A stretch of 64,000 nt of DNA from Agromyces albus (lineage in GTDB: Bacteria > Actinomycetota > Actinomycetes > Actinomycetales > Microbacteriaceae). Location of the stretch: NCBI RefSeq assembly GCF_030815405.1, contig NZ_JAUSWX010000001.1:186001-250000 (forward strand), written 5' to 3'. Below the pieces are notes generated by a model. It was not told the origin of the DNA. It searched no databases and worked only from the letters and a program-made list of their open reading frames with translations. Made by a program: the position numbers and the translations under genes. Shown here piece after piece: positions 24,095 to 33,791 of the stretch. How positions within the stretch are numbered: the first letter of the stretch is position 1; every line of letters begins with the position of its first letter.

Positions 24095-25015
24095 ATGGAC
24101 TCAGTGTTGACCTCCATCGGATTGCCCGTCGCCCTCGGCATCATCATGTTCGGCCTGGGCCTCTCGCTCACACCGGGCGACTTCTCGCGTGTCGCGAAGC
24201 ATCCGAAGGCCGTGGTCGTCGCCCTCCTCTGCCAGATCGTCGCGCTGCCCGCTGTCTGTCTCGCGCTCGTGCTGCTCTTCCGATTGCCGCCCGTGCTCGC
24301 TGTGGGCATGATGCTGCTCGCGGCATCGCCCGGCGGCACCACCGCGAACCTCTACAGTCACCTGTTCCGCGGCGATGTCGCCCTGAACATCTCACTCACC
24401 GCGATCAACTCGGTGCTCGCCGTCGTCACGCTGCCGCTCATCACGAACCTCGCGATCGGCTATTTCCTGCCCGGGAACGACGAGCTCGGCCTGCAGCTCG
24501 CGAAGAGCGTGGAGGTGTTCGCGATCGTGCTCATCCCCATCGTGCTCGGCATGCTCGTACGGTGGTGGCGGTCGGGCTTCGCCGACCGCATGGACAAGCC
24601 CGTGCGCATCGCATCCGTCGTCATCCTCGTGATCGTCATCGCCGGGGCGATCGTCGAGAACCGCGAGCTGCTCTTGGAGAACGCGGGCCGCCTCGCCGGC
24701 ATCACGATCGCCTTCTGCCTGCTGAGCCTCACCGTCGGCTACCTCGTGCCGCGACTGCTGCGCGTCAACTCGACGCAAGCGGTCGCGAGCTCGTTCGAGA
24801 TCGGCATCCACAACGCGACGCTCGCGATCGTGATCGCCCAGACGGTGATCGGGAGCGTCGAGATGAGCCTGCCCGCCGCGGTCTACGGCGTGCTCATGTT
24901 CTTCATCGCGCTCGCGTTCGGGTTCCTCATCCGCGAGAGAGGGAGTGCCGAGACGGATGCCGCCGCGATCGCCGTGCCCACGGTGCGGCGGGTCGCGCAA
25001 CCACCGGGGAGCTGA
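24095..25015 (+). CDS. Bile acid:sodium symporter (BASS/SBF) family transporter
   Basis: A 306-residue membrane protein with nine to ten predicted helices. The pattern MFGLGLSLTPGDFSRVAKHP at the N terminus, LLAASPGGTTANLYSHL (the conserved ASPGG crossover) and the second crossover near SFEIGIHNATLAIVI are diagnostic of the sodium-coupled BASS fold. Bacterial relatives move organic anions such as keto acids, pantoate or sulfonated compounds; its position beside the flavin oxygenase cluster hints at a related anion but proves nothing. An upstream ATG at 24077 is in frame. I prefer 24095, which lies six bases after CACACT in the leaderless spacing seen throughout this region. Confidence 0.88.
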   Translation: MDSVLTSIGLPVALGIIMFGLGLSLTPGDFSRVAKHPKAVVVALLCQIVALPAVCLALVLLFRLPPVLAVGMMLLAASPGGTTANLYSHLFRGDVALNISLTAINSVLAVVTLPLITNLAIGYFLPGNDELGLQLAKSVEVFAIVLIPIVLGMLVRWWRSGFADRMDKPVRIASVVILVIVIAGAIVENRELLLENAGRLAGITIAFCLLSLTVGYLVPRLLRVNSTQAVASSFEIGIHNATLAIVIAQTVIGSVEMSLPAAVYGVLMFFIALAFGFLIRERGSAETDAAAIAVPTVRRVAQPPGS

Positions 25016-25060
25016 ACCACCCGGCAGCGGGGCATCCGTCGCCGGCAACCAGGACGGGAG

Positions 25061-25786
25061 ATGGCAACCGAGGACGACCTGGAACGTCGCCGAGACGAGT
25101 TGCGGCGGATCGTCTACGGCGCGCCAGGCGAGCCGCCCGCTGCCGTCGCGGCCGAGCTCGCGGCCGTCGAGCGGGAGCTCGGGGCGCGCGAGGGCTCGGA
25201 CGGCCCGGGCCCCGAGGATCTCGGCCCGGGCCGCCGCGCCGAGGCTGCAGTGTCGGGGGCCGCGGCGGCGACGGCACCTGCAGCTTCGCCGCCGCGCCGC
25301 CGTCGGTTGTCGCGGGGATGGGCGTTCCTCGTCGCGGCCGCGGCTATCCTGCTCGTCGCCGTCGGACTGGCGGTGCTCGCCCCCGTGCGGGAGGCGCTCT
25401 CCCCGCCGCGCGGCCTCGAGGTGTTCGACCGGCCGCCGACCGCTGAGGAACGGGACCGCGCTCGCGAGGTGGTGGTGGGCGCTCACCTGGAGGCGAGGGG
25501 CGCCGTGGTGCTCCGCTCGCTCGGCCACGTCGTCGGCTACGAGTTCTGGGCCATGCTCGACGGCGACCAGGTGTGCCTGCTCTCGCGGCGGGAGTTCTTC
25601 TTCGATTGGTTCGCGACGTGCACCTCGCGAGAGCGGTTCGACACCTACGGGCTCACGAGGTGGATCTCGGTCGACGACATCCGCCACGGGGCGAGGCCGT
25701 CCCGGGCGCTGCCCGATGACATCGTCGTCGCGAGCTGGGGCCCGCGATCTTCGGAGGTCGAGTGGCGCGTCGCGCCCGGTTCGTAG
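25061..25786 (+). CDS. Hypothetical single-pass membrane protein
   Basis: A 241-residue protein I do not recognise. Residues 1-50 are charged and helical (a run rich in Glu and Arg), followed by an Ala/Pro/Gly-rich linker, an Arg cluster, one strong transmembrane helix at about residues 88-110, and a 130-residue outer domain with two Cys (about residues 172 and 187) that could pair. That arrangement resembles a stop-transfer sensor or anchor protein. GGGAG directly precedes the ATG. The downstream zinc-finger protein begins 28 bases after its stop. Confidence 0.6.
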   Translation: MATEDDLERRRDELRRIVYGAPGEPPAAVAAELAAVERELGAREGSDGPGPEDLGPGRRAEAAVSGAAAATAPAASPPRRRRLSRGWAFLVAAAAILLVAVGLAVLAPVREALSPPRGLEVFDRPPTAEERDRAREVVVGAHLEARGAVVLRSLGHVVGYEFWAMLDGDQVCLLSRREFFFDWFATCTSRERFDTYGLTRWISVDDIRHGARPSRALPDDIVVASWGPRSSEVEWRVAPGS

Positions 25787-25814
25787 ACTGGAAGCAGCGC
25801 ACGAGGGGAGATGC

Positions 25815-26312
25815 ATGCAGCCGCTGGTCGAGAGCGACATCCGCTCCGCGCTCGGGAATGCGAACGAAGCCGAGCTCGCCCAGTTGACGCTGCCGGTGCA
25901 CTTCTTCGTCGCCGAGTGGGCGCACCTCGACGCGTTCGGCTGGCGCGACCCGAGGATCGCAGTCCGCGGCTACCTCGTGACGGAGCTCGACGGTGCGCCG
26001 GCCGGCGTCGTGCTGCGCGCCGCCGAGCGGAGCGGCTCGCATCATCGGGCCGCCATCTGCAACCTCTGCCATACGCAGCAGCCCGGCGACCAGGTGGTGC
26101 TCTTCTCGGCGCGCCGCGCGGGTGCCGCCGGCGCGCGCGGCGACAGCGTCGGCACCTACATCTGCAGCGACCTGGCCTGCCAGGAGACCGTCCGTCTCGG
26201 CCGACCCGCCGCCCCGTCCGAGGTGCAGCCGAGCGCGATCGAGCTCGAGCGCATCGAGGGGCTCGCGAGACGTACGCGAGCGTTCGTCGCCGACGTGCTC
26301 GCGGTGCGCTGA
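25815..26312 (+). CDS. FBP-domain (EF-G-binding, FusB-like zinc finger) protein
   Basis: A 165-residue protein with an N-terminal helical part and a C-terminal four-Cys zinc finger (CNLCHTQ ... CSDLAC, about residues 80-83 and 117-122). This matches the FBP domain of FusB/FusC-like proteins, which bind elongation factor G and free stalled ribosomes. In actinobacteria such stand-alone proteins are common and are not proof of fusidic-acid resistance. GAGGGGAG lies about five bases upstream of ATG 25815; an ATG at 25811 is out of frame. Confidence 0.8.
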   Translation: MQPLVESDIRSALGNANEAELAQLTLPVHFFVAEWAHLDAFGWRDPRIAVRGYLVTELDGAPAGVVLRAAERSGSHHRAAICNLCHTQQPGDQVVLFSARRAGAAGARGDSVGTYICSDLACQETVRLGRPAAPSEVQPSAIELERIEGLARRTRAFVADVLAVR

Positions 26313-26321
26313 GCGGTCAGT

Positions 26322-26355
26322 GCCGAGCGGCGGATGTCGCAGCGCCGCGCTCGGC
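26322..26355. terminator. Bidirectional terminator hairpin between convergent genes
   Basis: GCCGAGCG and CGCTCGGC form an 8-bp stem, with a further GCG/CGC pairing inside the loop, between the FBP gene stop (26312) and the SGNH hydrolase stop (26365). Confidence 0.45.
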
Positions 26356-26364
26356 GCTCAGACC

Positions 26365-27135
26365 TCAGCGCGCGGCATCCGAAACCAACGGCTCGAGCGT
26401 CGGCCGCTTGGCGGTGCGCCCGTCGCCCGAGGAGCGACCGGTGAGGCGTCGCCCGATCCACGGCAGCACGAACTCGCGATAGTAGGCCGCGGTGTTGCGG
26501 CTGCGAGGCCCGGACGGCGCCGCGGCGACTTCGGCGACACCCCACTCCGCGGGCACCGGCACGTCGAGGGCGGTGAGCACGTTGCTCGCAACCCGGGCGT
26601 GACCGAGCGAATTGAGGTGCAGCTTGTCGGCCGACCAGTACCGGATGTCGCGAAGGCCCCGGTCGGAGAAGTTGTCGACGAACGTGACGCCGTCGAGCTC
26701 GGCGAGATCGAGGAGCGCCGCCGTGAGGCGCGCGCCGCGGGCGTCGAAGACGCGTCCGAGCGGCAGGTGCTCGGTGGGATTCGCCCCGCTCAGCATGAGC
26801 ACGTGGATGCCCTCGCCCCGGATGCGATGCACGGCCTGGCGGAATCGGTCGGCCACGGCCACCTCGGGCATCCGCGGTCGGAGCATGTCGTTGCCGCCGC
26901 CGTTGAAGCTGATCACCTCGGGCCGCAACGCGATCGCCGCCTCGAGCTGCTCCTCGATGATCGGGCCGAGCTTGCGGCCGCGGATCGCGAGGTTCGCGTA
27001 GCCGATCGGCTCGCGCGCCGCGGCGGCCATGCCCAGCGCGACGAAGTCGGCCCACCCCCGCACACCGCCCTCGGGCAGCTCGTCGCCGACGCCTTCGGTG
27101 AAGCTGTCGCCGATCGCGGCGTAGGAGTGGAACAT
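26365..27135 (-). CDS. SGNH/GDSL-family hydrolase (lipase/esterase)
   Basis: A 256-residue hydrolase. The four family blocks are present: block I IGDSFTEG with the Ser nucleophile (residue 11), block II Gly in NLAIRG, block III GGGND, and block V DKLHLNSLGH with the catalytic Asp-His pair. There is no signal peptide, so it is a cytoplasmic esterase or acyl-hydrolase of unknown substrate. The last 45 residues form a basic, probably disordered tail. A TAGCGT hexamer (minus strand, 27142-27147) ends six bases before the ATG, so the transcript is probably leaderless. It converges with the FBP gene. Confidence 0.88.
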   Translation of the reverse strand: MFHSYAAIGDSFTEGVGDELPEGGVRGWADFVALGMAAAAREPIGYANLAIRGRKLGPIIEEQLEAAIALRPEVISFNGGGNDMLRPRMPEVAVADRFRQAVHRIRGEGIHVLMLSGANPTEHLPLGRVFDARGARLTAALLDLAELDGVTFVDNFSDRGLRDIRYWSADKLHLNSLGHARVASNVLTALDVPVPAEWGVAEVAAAPSGPRSRNTAAYYREFVLPWIGRRLTGRSSGDGRTAKRPTLEPLVSDAAR

Positions 27136-27147
27136 GCGTCAACGCTA
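27133..27147 (-). promoter_or_regulatory. Leaderless promoter of the SGNH hydrolase
   Basis: On the minus strand TAGCGT is followed by TGACGC and the ATG. There is no purine-rich ribosome-binding site. Confidence 0.45.
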
Positions 27148-27226
27148 GCGTGACGGATGCCGCGGCATCTGTGCGCCTCCCGAACGTCCTGCGACCGCGC
27201 GGGGACCGGCATGCTGCGTGGAGTGC

Positions 27227-27421
27227 TCAGCGCTGCGTCTGCTGGTGCTCGAGCTCGCAGTCGGCGCCCGGGTAGAGGAGCGTCTCGTGACCGTCGTCGA
27301 AGCGCACGAAATAGGGCGGGCCGCCGTCTTCGCCGCGCACTTCGAGGATCTCGCCGTGGCGGTCGGCTTGGCCGACCAGCTTGCCATGGATGACGAGGCG
27401 TTCGCCGACGACAGCATGCAT
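27227..27421 (-). CDS. DUF1918 small protein
   Basis: A 64-residue protein matching the DUF1918 pattern: MHAVVGERLVIHG, then DRHGEILEVRG, PPYFVRFDDGHE and a final YPGADCE. Members are SH3-like small beta-barrels frequent in actinobacteria; their function is not established. GGGAGGGG is about six bases upstream of the ATG. It sits between the SGNH hydrolase and the PucR regulator, both also on the minus strand, with about 90 bases on either side, so it may be monocistronic. Confidence 0.85.
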   Translation of the reverse strand: MHAVVGERLVIHGKLVGQADRHGEILEVRGEDGGPPYFVRFDDGHETLLYPGADCELEHQQTQR

Positions 27422-27514
27422 CGCATTCCCCTCCCGCTCATTCCAGCGTACGCCCGGGCTTCGCGGCGCGGAAGGGTCGAACGGGCGGGGGAGCGGATGC
27501 CGCCGCGCCCCGGG

Positions 27515-29059
27515 TCAGCCGACGGCGAGGAGTGCCGCCCACAGGTCGGCGCGCGCGTGGAATCCCGAGAGGTCGCGGCCGAGGAGTCGCTCGGCGAGCG
27601 CGATGCGACTGCGCACGGTGTGGCGGTGCACGCCGAGCTGGCGCGCGGTGGCGTCGAACTGGCCGCCGTGCTCGAGCCACACACGGGTCGTCGCGACGAG
27701 ATCGGTGCCGTTCGCGGCGTCGTGCTCGGCGAGGGGAGCAAGGGTTGCGAGCGCGACCGCCCGAGCGTCGGTGCGGGCGAGGAAGGCGAGCACGCCCTGC
27801 CGGCTGATCTCGTCGAACGCGACCACCCCGGCTCCCGACTCGCGGGCGCGCTCCAGCGCTCGCATCGCCTGCTCGTGCGCGCGCGCGATGCCGTCGGCCG
27901 CGACCGGGTCGGACACGCCGACGGGCAGCTCGAACTCGGCGGCGAGCTCGTCGGCGATCGCGGCGTCGCCGGCCTCGAGCACGAGCACGACTCGGTCGTC
28001 GTCGCGTCCGAAGAAGAGCCGCCCGCCGCGCTCGTCGACGCGCAGCTCGAGCAGTTCGATGAGGCGATCGACGTGCTCGGCTGGGGCATCCGTCACCGCG
28101 ATGCGCAGTGGAGCAGCGGGCAGCGGCCCCCACATCTCGGCGGCGACGCGCTCGGCGAGTGCCGTGTCGCCCGCGAGGATGCCGCGCAGGAGCCCCGACC
28201 GCAAGTGACCCCGCGCGCGGTCGAGATCGCGGTTCTGCTCGAGCGCGAGCCCGGCGAGTGCGATGACCGACGTGACGACCTCGCGTCCGGCCTGGTCGAG
28301 CTCGGCCGAATCGCCGATGGCGAGCACGCCGCGGAGTGCCCCGCCGCCGCCGAGGGTCTGCAGCGTCATCCGATGCGGGTGGCCCGTGGACTCGCCGGCG
28401 ACGAGGGTGCGGCTCGCACGTTGCGCGCGGCGCAGCATCGACCGGGCCTCGCCCACGACCTCGCCGAGCGCCGGCTGGCCGAGCGCGCCCGCGGGCGCCT
28501 CGCGATCGAGCGCGCCGGTCGCGTCGATGAGCCCGACCCACGCGCCGATGCGGTTCGAGAGCTCGGCGAGCGTCGCCGAGAGGCCGTCGGGCCGCAGCGC
28601 CGCGAGCGAGATCGCACGCTGCGCCGCGAGGGCCCAGGTGTGCCGTGCGTAGGCGTCTTCGGCGAGCAGGTCGGCGACAGTGCGCACGATGGCGATGAAG
28701 GGAGTGGGATACGGCACCTCGAACAGCGGCAGTCCTTGCGCGTCGCAGGCCGCGACGAGTGCCTCGGGCGTCCCGGCCCGGATGACCTCGGTGCCGAAGC
28801 CGAGGGCGGCGATGCCCGTCTTGCGCAGCCGCCCGACGTAGGCGTCGGCGAACGTCGCGCCGGCGTCGGCCTCGAACTGGGTGCCGGTCGTGAGGAGCAC
28901 GTGCCCGGAGTCGAGGAACGGCGTCGGATCGGCGAGGTCGGAGCTGTGCGCCCACGTCACGGGTGCGGCGAGTGCCCCGGCCGCCAGCCGGTCAGCCGGC
29001 GTGAGCAGTGTGAGCGCGAGCTCGGGTCGGTCGAGCAGGGTCTGCACGGTCGGCTTCAT
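27515..29059 (-). CDS. PucR-family transcriptional regulator (probable GABA/polyamine catabolism regulator)
   Basis: A 514-residue PucR-type protein. The N-terminal domain (about residues 5-125, TVQTLLDRPEL ... GTQFEADAG ... TPFIAIVRTVADLL) is the purine-catabolism-regulator-like sensor, the middle is a GGDEF-like domain of the CdaR type, and the C-terminal HTH_30 has VWLEHGGQFDATARQLGVHRHTVRSRI. It is transcribed divergently from gabT across about 140 bases, the usual position of GabR/PucR activators of GABA operons. GGGAAGGGACGCG supports the ATG at 29059; the frame extends further upstream without a good start. A minus-strand TACACT (29113-29118) could be its -10. Confidence 0.88.
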   Translation of the reverse strand: MKPTVQTLLDRPELALTLLTPADRLAAGALAAPVTWAHSSDLADPTPFLDSGHVLLTTGTQFEADAGATFADAYVGRLRKTGIAALGFGTEVIRAGTPEALVAACDAQGLPLFEVPYPTPFIAIVRTVADLLAEDAYARHTWALAAQRAISLAALRPDGLSATLAELSNRIGAWVGLIDATGALDREAPAGALGQPALGEVVGEARSMLRRAQRASRTLVAGESTGHPHRMTLQTLGGGGALRGVLAIGDSAELDQAGREVVTSVIALAGLALEQNRDLDRARGHLRSGLLRGILAGDTALAERVAAEMWGPLPAAPLRIAVTDAPAEHVDRLIELLELRVDERGGRLFFGRDDDRVVLVLEAGDAAIADELAAEFELPVGVSDPVAADGIARAHEQAMRALERARESGAGVVAFDEISRQGVLAFLARTDARAVALATLAPLAEHDAANGTDLVATTRVWLEHGGQFDATARQLGVHRHTVRSRIALAERLLGRDLSGFHARADLWAALLAVG

Positions 29060-29082
29060 CGCGTCCCTTCCCGTCGTCGCCG

Positions 29083-29120
29083 TTGTACGCGGTGTCCAAC
29101 TACCTGCACCAGAGTGTACA
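29083..29120. promoter_or_regulatory. Candidate regulator-binding dyad between pucR-type gene and gabT
   Basis: TTGTAC-gc-GGTG and CACC-aga-GTGTACA form an imperfect inverted repeat; the TGTAC cores are 31 bases apart, near three helical turns. The right half covers the putative -10 of the regulator gene, compatible with autorepression and activation of gabT. Confidence 0.4.
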
Positions 29121-29201
29121 TGCGGGCGCTGCGGCATCCGTGAGCACCGACCTAGCATGAGCGGCATCCGTCACCGTCGTCATCTTGCATCGGAGCAGCC
29201 C

Positions 29202-30556
29202 ATGACTCTCGTCGACAGCCCCGCCACCATCATCGGCGGGCCCGCCCTCGCGCAGGAGCGCCGGCTCGTCACGGCCATTCCCGGCCCGCGCTCGCAAGAG
29301 CTCATGGCGCGCAAGGCGGCGGCCGTCGCGGCGGGCGTCGGCACCACGATTCCCATTTCCGTGGTCGCCGCGGGCGGCGGCGTCATCGTCGACGCCGACG
29401 GCAACTCGCTCATCGACCTCGGCTCGGGCATCGCCGTCACCGGCGTGGGCAACGCGAACCCCCGGGTCGTCGAGGCGGTCGCCGCGCAGCTCAACGCGTT
29501 CACGCACACGTGCTTCACCGTGGCGCCGTACGACTCGTACGTCGCCGTCGCCGAGGCGCTGAATCGCCTCACCCCCGGCGACCACATGAAGCGCTCGGCG
29601 CTCTTCAACTCGGGCGCAGAGGCCGTCGAGAACGCCGTGAAGATCGCCCGCCACTTCACGAAGAAGCAGGCCGTCGTCGCGTTCGACCACGCCTACCACG
29701 GCCGCACGAACCTCACGATGGGCCTCACGGCGAAGAACATCCCGTACAAGAGCGGGTTCGGCCCGTTCGCGTCCGAGGTGTACCGCGCGCCGCTCTCGTA
29801 CCCCTTCCGCGATGGCGGCCTCGACGGTCGGGAGGCGGCGGCACGCGCCATCACGCACATCGAGAAGCAGGTCGGCGCAGAGAACCTCGCGGCAATCATC
29901 ATCGAGCCGATCCAGGGCGAGGGCGGCTTCATCGTGCCCGCCCCCGGCTTCCTCCCGGCGCTCGCCGAGTGGTGCCGCACGAACGACGTGGTCTTCATCG
30001 CCGACGAGGTGCAGACCGGGTTCGGCCGCACCGGCGCCTGGTTCGCAAGCGAGCACGACGGCATCGTGCCCGATCTCGTCGTCACGGCGAAGGGCATCGC
30101 TGGCGGACTGCCGCTCTCGGCGGTCACCGGCCGTGCCGAGATCATGGACTCCGCGATGGCCGGCGGCCTCGGCGGCACCTACGGCGGCAACCCGCTCGCG
30201 TGCGTCGCCGCGCTCGCCGCGATCGAGTCGTACGAGAAGGACGGTCTCATCGAGCGCGCCCGTGAGATCGGCGCGGTGCTCCTCGGCCGCCTGAACGCCC
30301 TGCGCAGCGCCGACGCCCGCATCGGCGACGTTCGCGGCCGCGGCGCCATGGTCGCGATCGAGCTCGTCGACCCTGCGACGGGTGCACCCGATGCCGCGCT
30401 CACGACCGCCGTCGCCAAGCACGCCCACGCGAACGGGGTGCTCGTGCTCACATGCGGGACCTACGGCAACGTGATCCGCTTCCTGCCGCCGCTCACGATC
30501 TCCGACGAACTGCTCATCGACGGCCTCGGCGTCGTCGCGGAAGGGCTGAAGAGCGC

Positions 30557-30560
<4 letters not shown>
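29202..30560 (+). CDS. gabT: 4-aminobutyrate--2-oxoglutarate transaminase
   Basis: A 452-residue class III aminotransferase. It shows the fold's markers: LIDLGSGIAVTGVGNANPRV, FNSGAEAVENAVKIAR (phosphate and cofactor region), AYHGRTNLTMGLT, IIEPIQGEGGF, the Asp in FIADEVQTGFGRTG and the PLP lysine in TAKGIAGGLPL. These are closest to bacterial GabT, which converts GABA and 2-oxoglutarate to succinate semialdehyde and glutamate. It is the first gene after the divergent PucR-type regulator and overlaps glutamate dehydrogenase by four bases. A TAGCAT -10 candidate is at 29153-29158. Confidence 0.93.
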
Positions 30561-31990
<1,430 letters not shown>

Positions 31991-32077
31991 CCTCATCTCA
32001 ATCGCCCGATCGTGATCGCAGATCCTGACCGCATTCGGGCCCCGAGAAGACGAGACACCACCGAAACGGAGCGACTG

Positions 32078-33547
32078 ATGACCGACACCATGCAGGAGAC
32101 CACGATCCTCGACCGGGTCGCCGACGGACTCTTCATCGGCGGCGAATGGGTCGCCGCCGAGGGCGGCAAGACCCTCGCGGTCGTCGACCCTGCGACCGGC
32201 CAGACGATCAAGGAGATCGCGGATGCATCAATGGCCGACGGCATCCGCGCCCTCGACGCCGCCGTGGCCGCCCAGGATGCCTGGGCCGCCACGGCGCCCC
32301 GCGAACGCGGCGAGTTGCTGCGGCGCGCCTTCGACCTGCTGCAGGAGCGCAAGGAGGACTTCGCGCTCCTCATGACCCTCGAGATGGGCAAGCCGCTCGC
32401 CGAGGCGCGCGGTGAGGTGGTCTACGGCGGCGAGTTCCTCCGCTGGTTCAGCGAGGAGGCCGTGCGCATCACGGGCCGCTACGGCTTGAACCCCGAGGGT
32501 ACCGGCCGGATGATCGTCTCGCAGCGCCCCGTGGGCCCGTCGTTCTTCATCACGCCGTGGAACTTCCCGCTCGCCATGGCAACGCGCAAGATCGCCCCCG
32601 CGCTCGCCGCGGGCTGCACGGTCGTCATCAAGCCGCCGGCCCTCACCCCGCTCACGACGATCGCCTTCGTGCAGCTGCTCGAGGAGGTCGGCCTGCCCGC
32701 AGGCGTCGTCAACGTCATCGCGACGAGCACGTCGTCGAAGGTGTCGGGCCCGATCATCGCCGACCCGCGACTGCGCAAGCTCTCGTTCACGGGCTCCACC
32801 GAGGTCGGGCGCACGCTGTTGCAGCAGGCAGCCCAAGGCATCCTGCGCACGTCGATGGAACTCGGCGGCAACGCCCCGTTCGTCATCTTCGAGGACGCCG
32901 ACCTCGACAAGGCCGTCGACGGCGCGATGATCGCGAAGTTCCGCAACATCGGCCAGGCGTGTACCGCGGCGAACCGCTTCATCGTGCACGAGTCGGTCGC
33001 CGACGAGTTCGCGAAGCGAGTGGCCGAGCGCGTTCAGGCGATGAAGGTCGGGCGCGGCACCGAAGAGGGCGTGAACATCGGCCCCCTCATCGACGACAAG
33101 GCCGTCGACTCGACCGACGCGCTCGTGCAGGACGCCGTCTCGCGCGGCGCCACCGTGCTCACCGGCGGCAACCGCATCGACGGCGACGGCACGTTCTACG
33201 CGCCCACCGTGCTCGCTGGGGTCGCCGCCGGCAGCCGCATGCTGAAGGAGGAGATCTTCGGGCCCGTACTCGGCATCTCGACCTTCGCCGACGAAGACGA
33301 GGCGGTGCGCCTCGCCAACGCGACCGAGTACGGCCTCGTCTCCTACGTGTTCACGCAGGACCTCGCCCGAGGCCACCGCCTGATCGAGCGCCTCGCCACC
33401 GGGATGATGGGCCTGAACACGGGCCTCGTCTCGAACGCGGCCGCACCATTCGGCGGCGTCAAGCAGTCGGGCATCGGCCGCGAGGGCGGATTCGAGGGCA
33501 TCCACGAGTTCCTCGACACGAAGTACACGCTCATCCCGGTGAGCTGA
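32078..33547 (+). CDS. gabD: NAD(P)-dependent succinate-semialdehyde dehydrogenase
   Basis: A 489-residue aldehyde dehydrogenase of the GabD group. It has FITPWNFPLAMATRKIAPALAAGC for cofactor binding, the general base Glu in MELGGNAP, the catalytic Cys in NIGQACTAANRF, and EEIFGPVLGIS. GQACTAANRF is typical of succinate-semialdehyde dehydrogenases, as opposed to betaine-aldehyde enzymes. It would oxidise the GabT product to succinate and possibly also 4-aminobutanal from putrescine oxidase. GGAG lies about eight bases before the ATG. About 90 bases separate it from the dehydrogenase upstream, and a 13-bp hairpin follows its stop. Confidence 0.92.
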   Translation: MTDTMQETTILDRVADGLFIGGEWVAAEGGKTLAVVDPATGQTIKEIADASMADGIRALDAAVAAQDAWAATAPRERGELLRRAFDLLQERKEDFALLMTLEMGKPLAEARGEVVYGGEFLRWFSEEAVRITGRYGLNPEGTGRMIVSQRPVGPSFFITPWNFPLAMATRKIAPALAAGCTVVIKPPALTPLTTIAFVQLLEEVGLPAGVVNVIATSTSSKVSGPIIADPRLRKLSFTGSTEVGRTLLQQAAQGILRTSMELGGNAPFVIFEDADLDKAVDGAMIAKFRNIGQACTAANRFIVHESVADEFAKRVAERVQAMKVGRGTEEGVNIGPLIDDKAVDSTDALVQDAVSRGATVLTGGNRIDGDGTFYAPTVLAGVAAGSRMLKEEIFGPVLGISTFADEDEAVRLANATEYGLVSYVFTQDLARGHRLIERLATGMMGLNTGLVSNAAAPFGGVKQSGIGREGGFEGIHEFLDTKYTLIPVS

Positions 33548-33552
33548 CGGTC

Positions 33553-33590
33553 GAGCGGATGCCGCAGCCGCGCGCCCGCGGCATCCGCTC
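33553..33590 (+). terminator. Terminator-like hairpin after gabD, built from the genome octamer
   Basis: GAGCGGATGCCGC and GCGGCATCCGCTC form a perfect 13-bp stem around a 12-base GC-rich loop, five bases after the gabD stop. It contains CGGATGCC and its complement. No U tract follows. Confidence 0.55.
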
Positions 33591-33600
33591 GCCTCATTTC

Positions 33601-33769
33601 CACAATTCAGGAACACTTGCTGCTCCGCCGGCCGCTCAGGGCTCAGAATTCAGGAACGGCTGCGGCGAGGTGGGCGAGATGGCGCGGATTTCAGCTCTGA
33701 CCGAGCGGCATTGCCCGGCGGCTCCTGAATTCTGCACGAGGCACGACCCGGGTGCTCCTGAATTCTGCA
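33601..33769. repeat. Four copies of a CAGAATTCAGGA-type element upstream of putrescine oxidase
   Basis: The element occurs as CACAATTCAGGAAC (33601-33614) and CAGAATTCAGGAAC (33644-33657) in one orientation, and as GCTCCTGAATTCTGCA at 33721-33736 and 33754-33769 in the other. It is an AT-rich, nearly palindromic word (CWGAATTCWG) in a GC-rich genome. The last copy ends 22 bases before the ATG. I read it as an operator cluster for the putrescine oxidase/permease unit; a recombination-derived repeat is the alternative. Confidence 0.55.
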
Positions 33770-33791
33770 GAGACGAACGAACGGAAGAGAC

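Noticed and set aside
25815..26312. FBP-domain protein as a fusidic-acid resistance determinant
   Set aside because: Stand-alone FBP-domain proteins are widespread in actinobacteria and nothing in context points to resistance.
27218..29143. A 641-codon plus-strand frame opposite the PucR-type regulator
   Set aside because: The opposite strand encodes a complete PucR protein with recognised domains. This frame has no motif or start signal.
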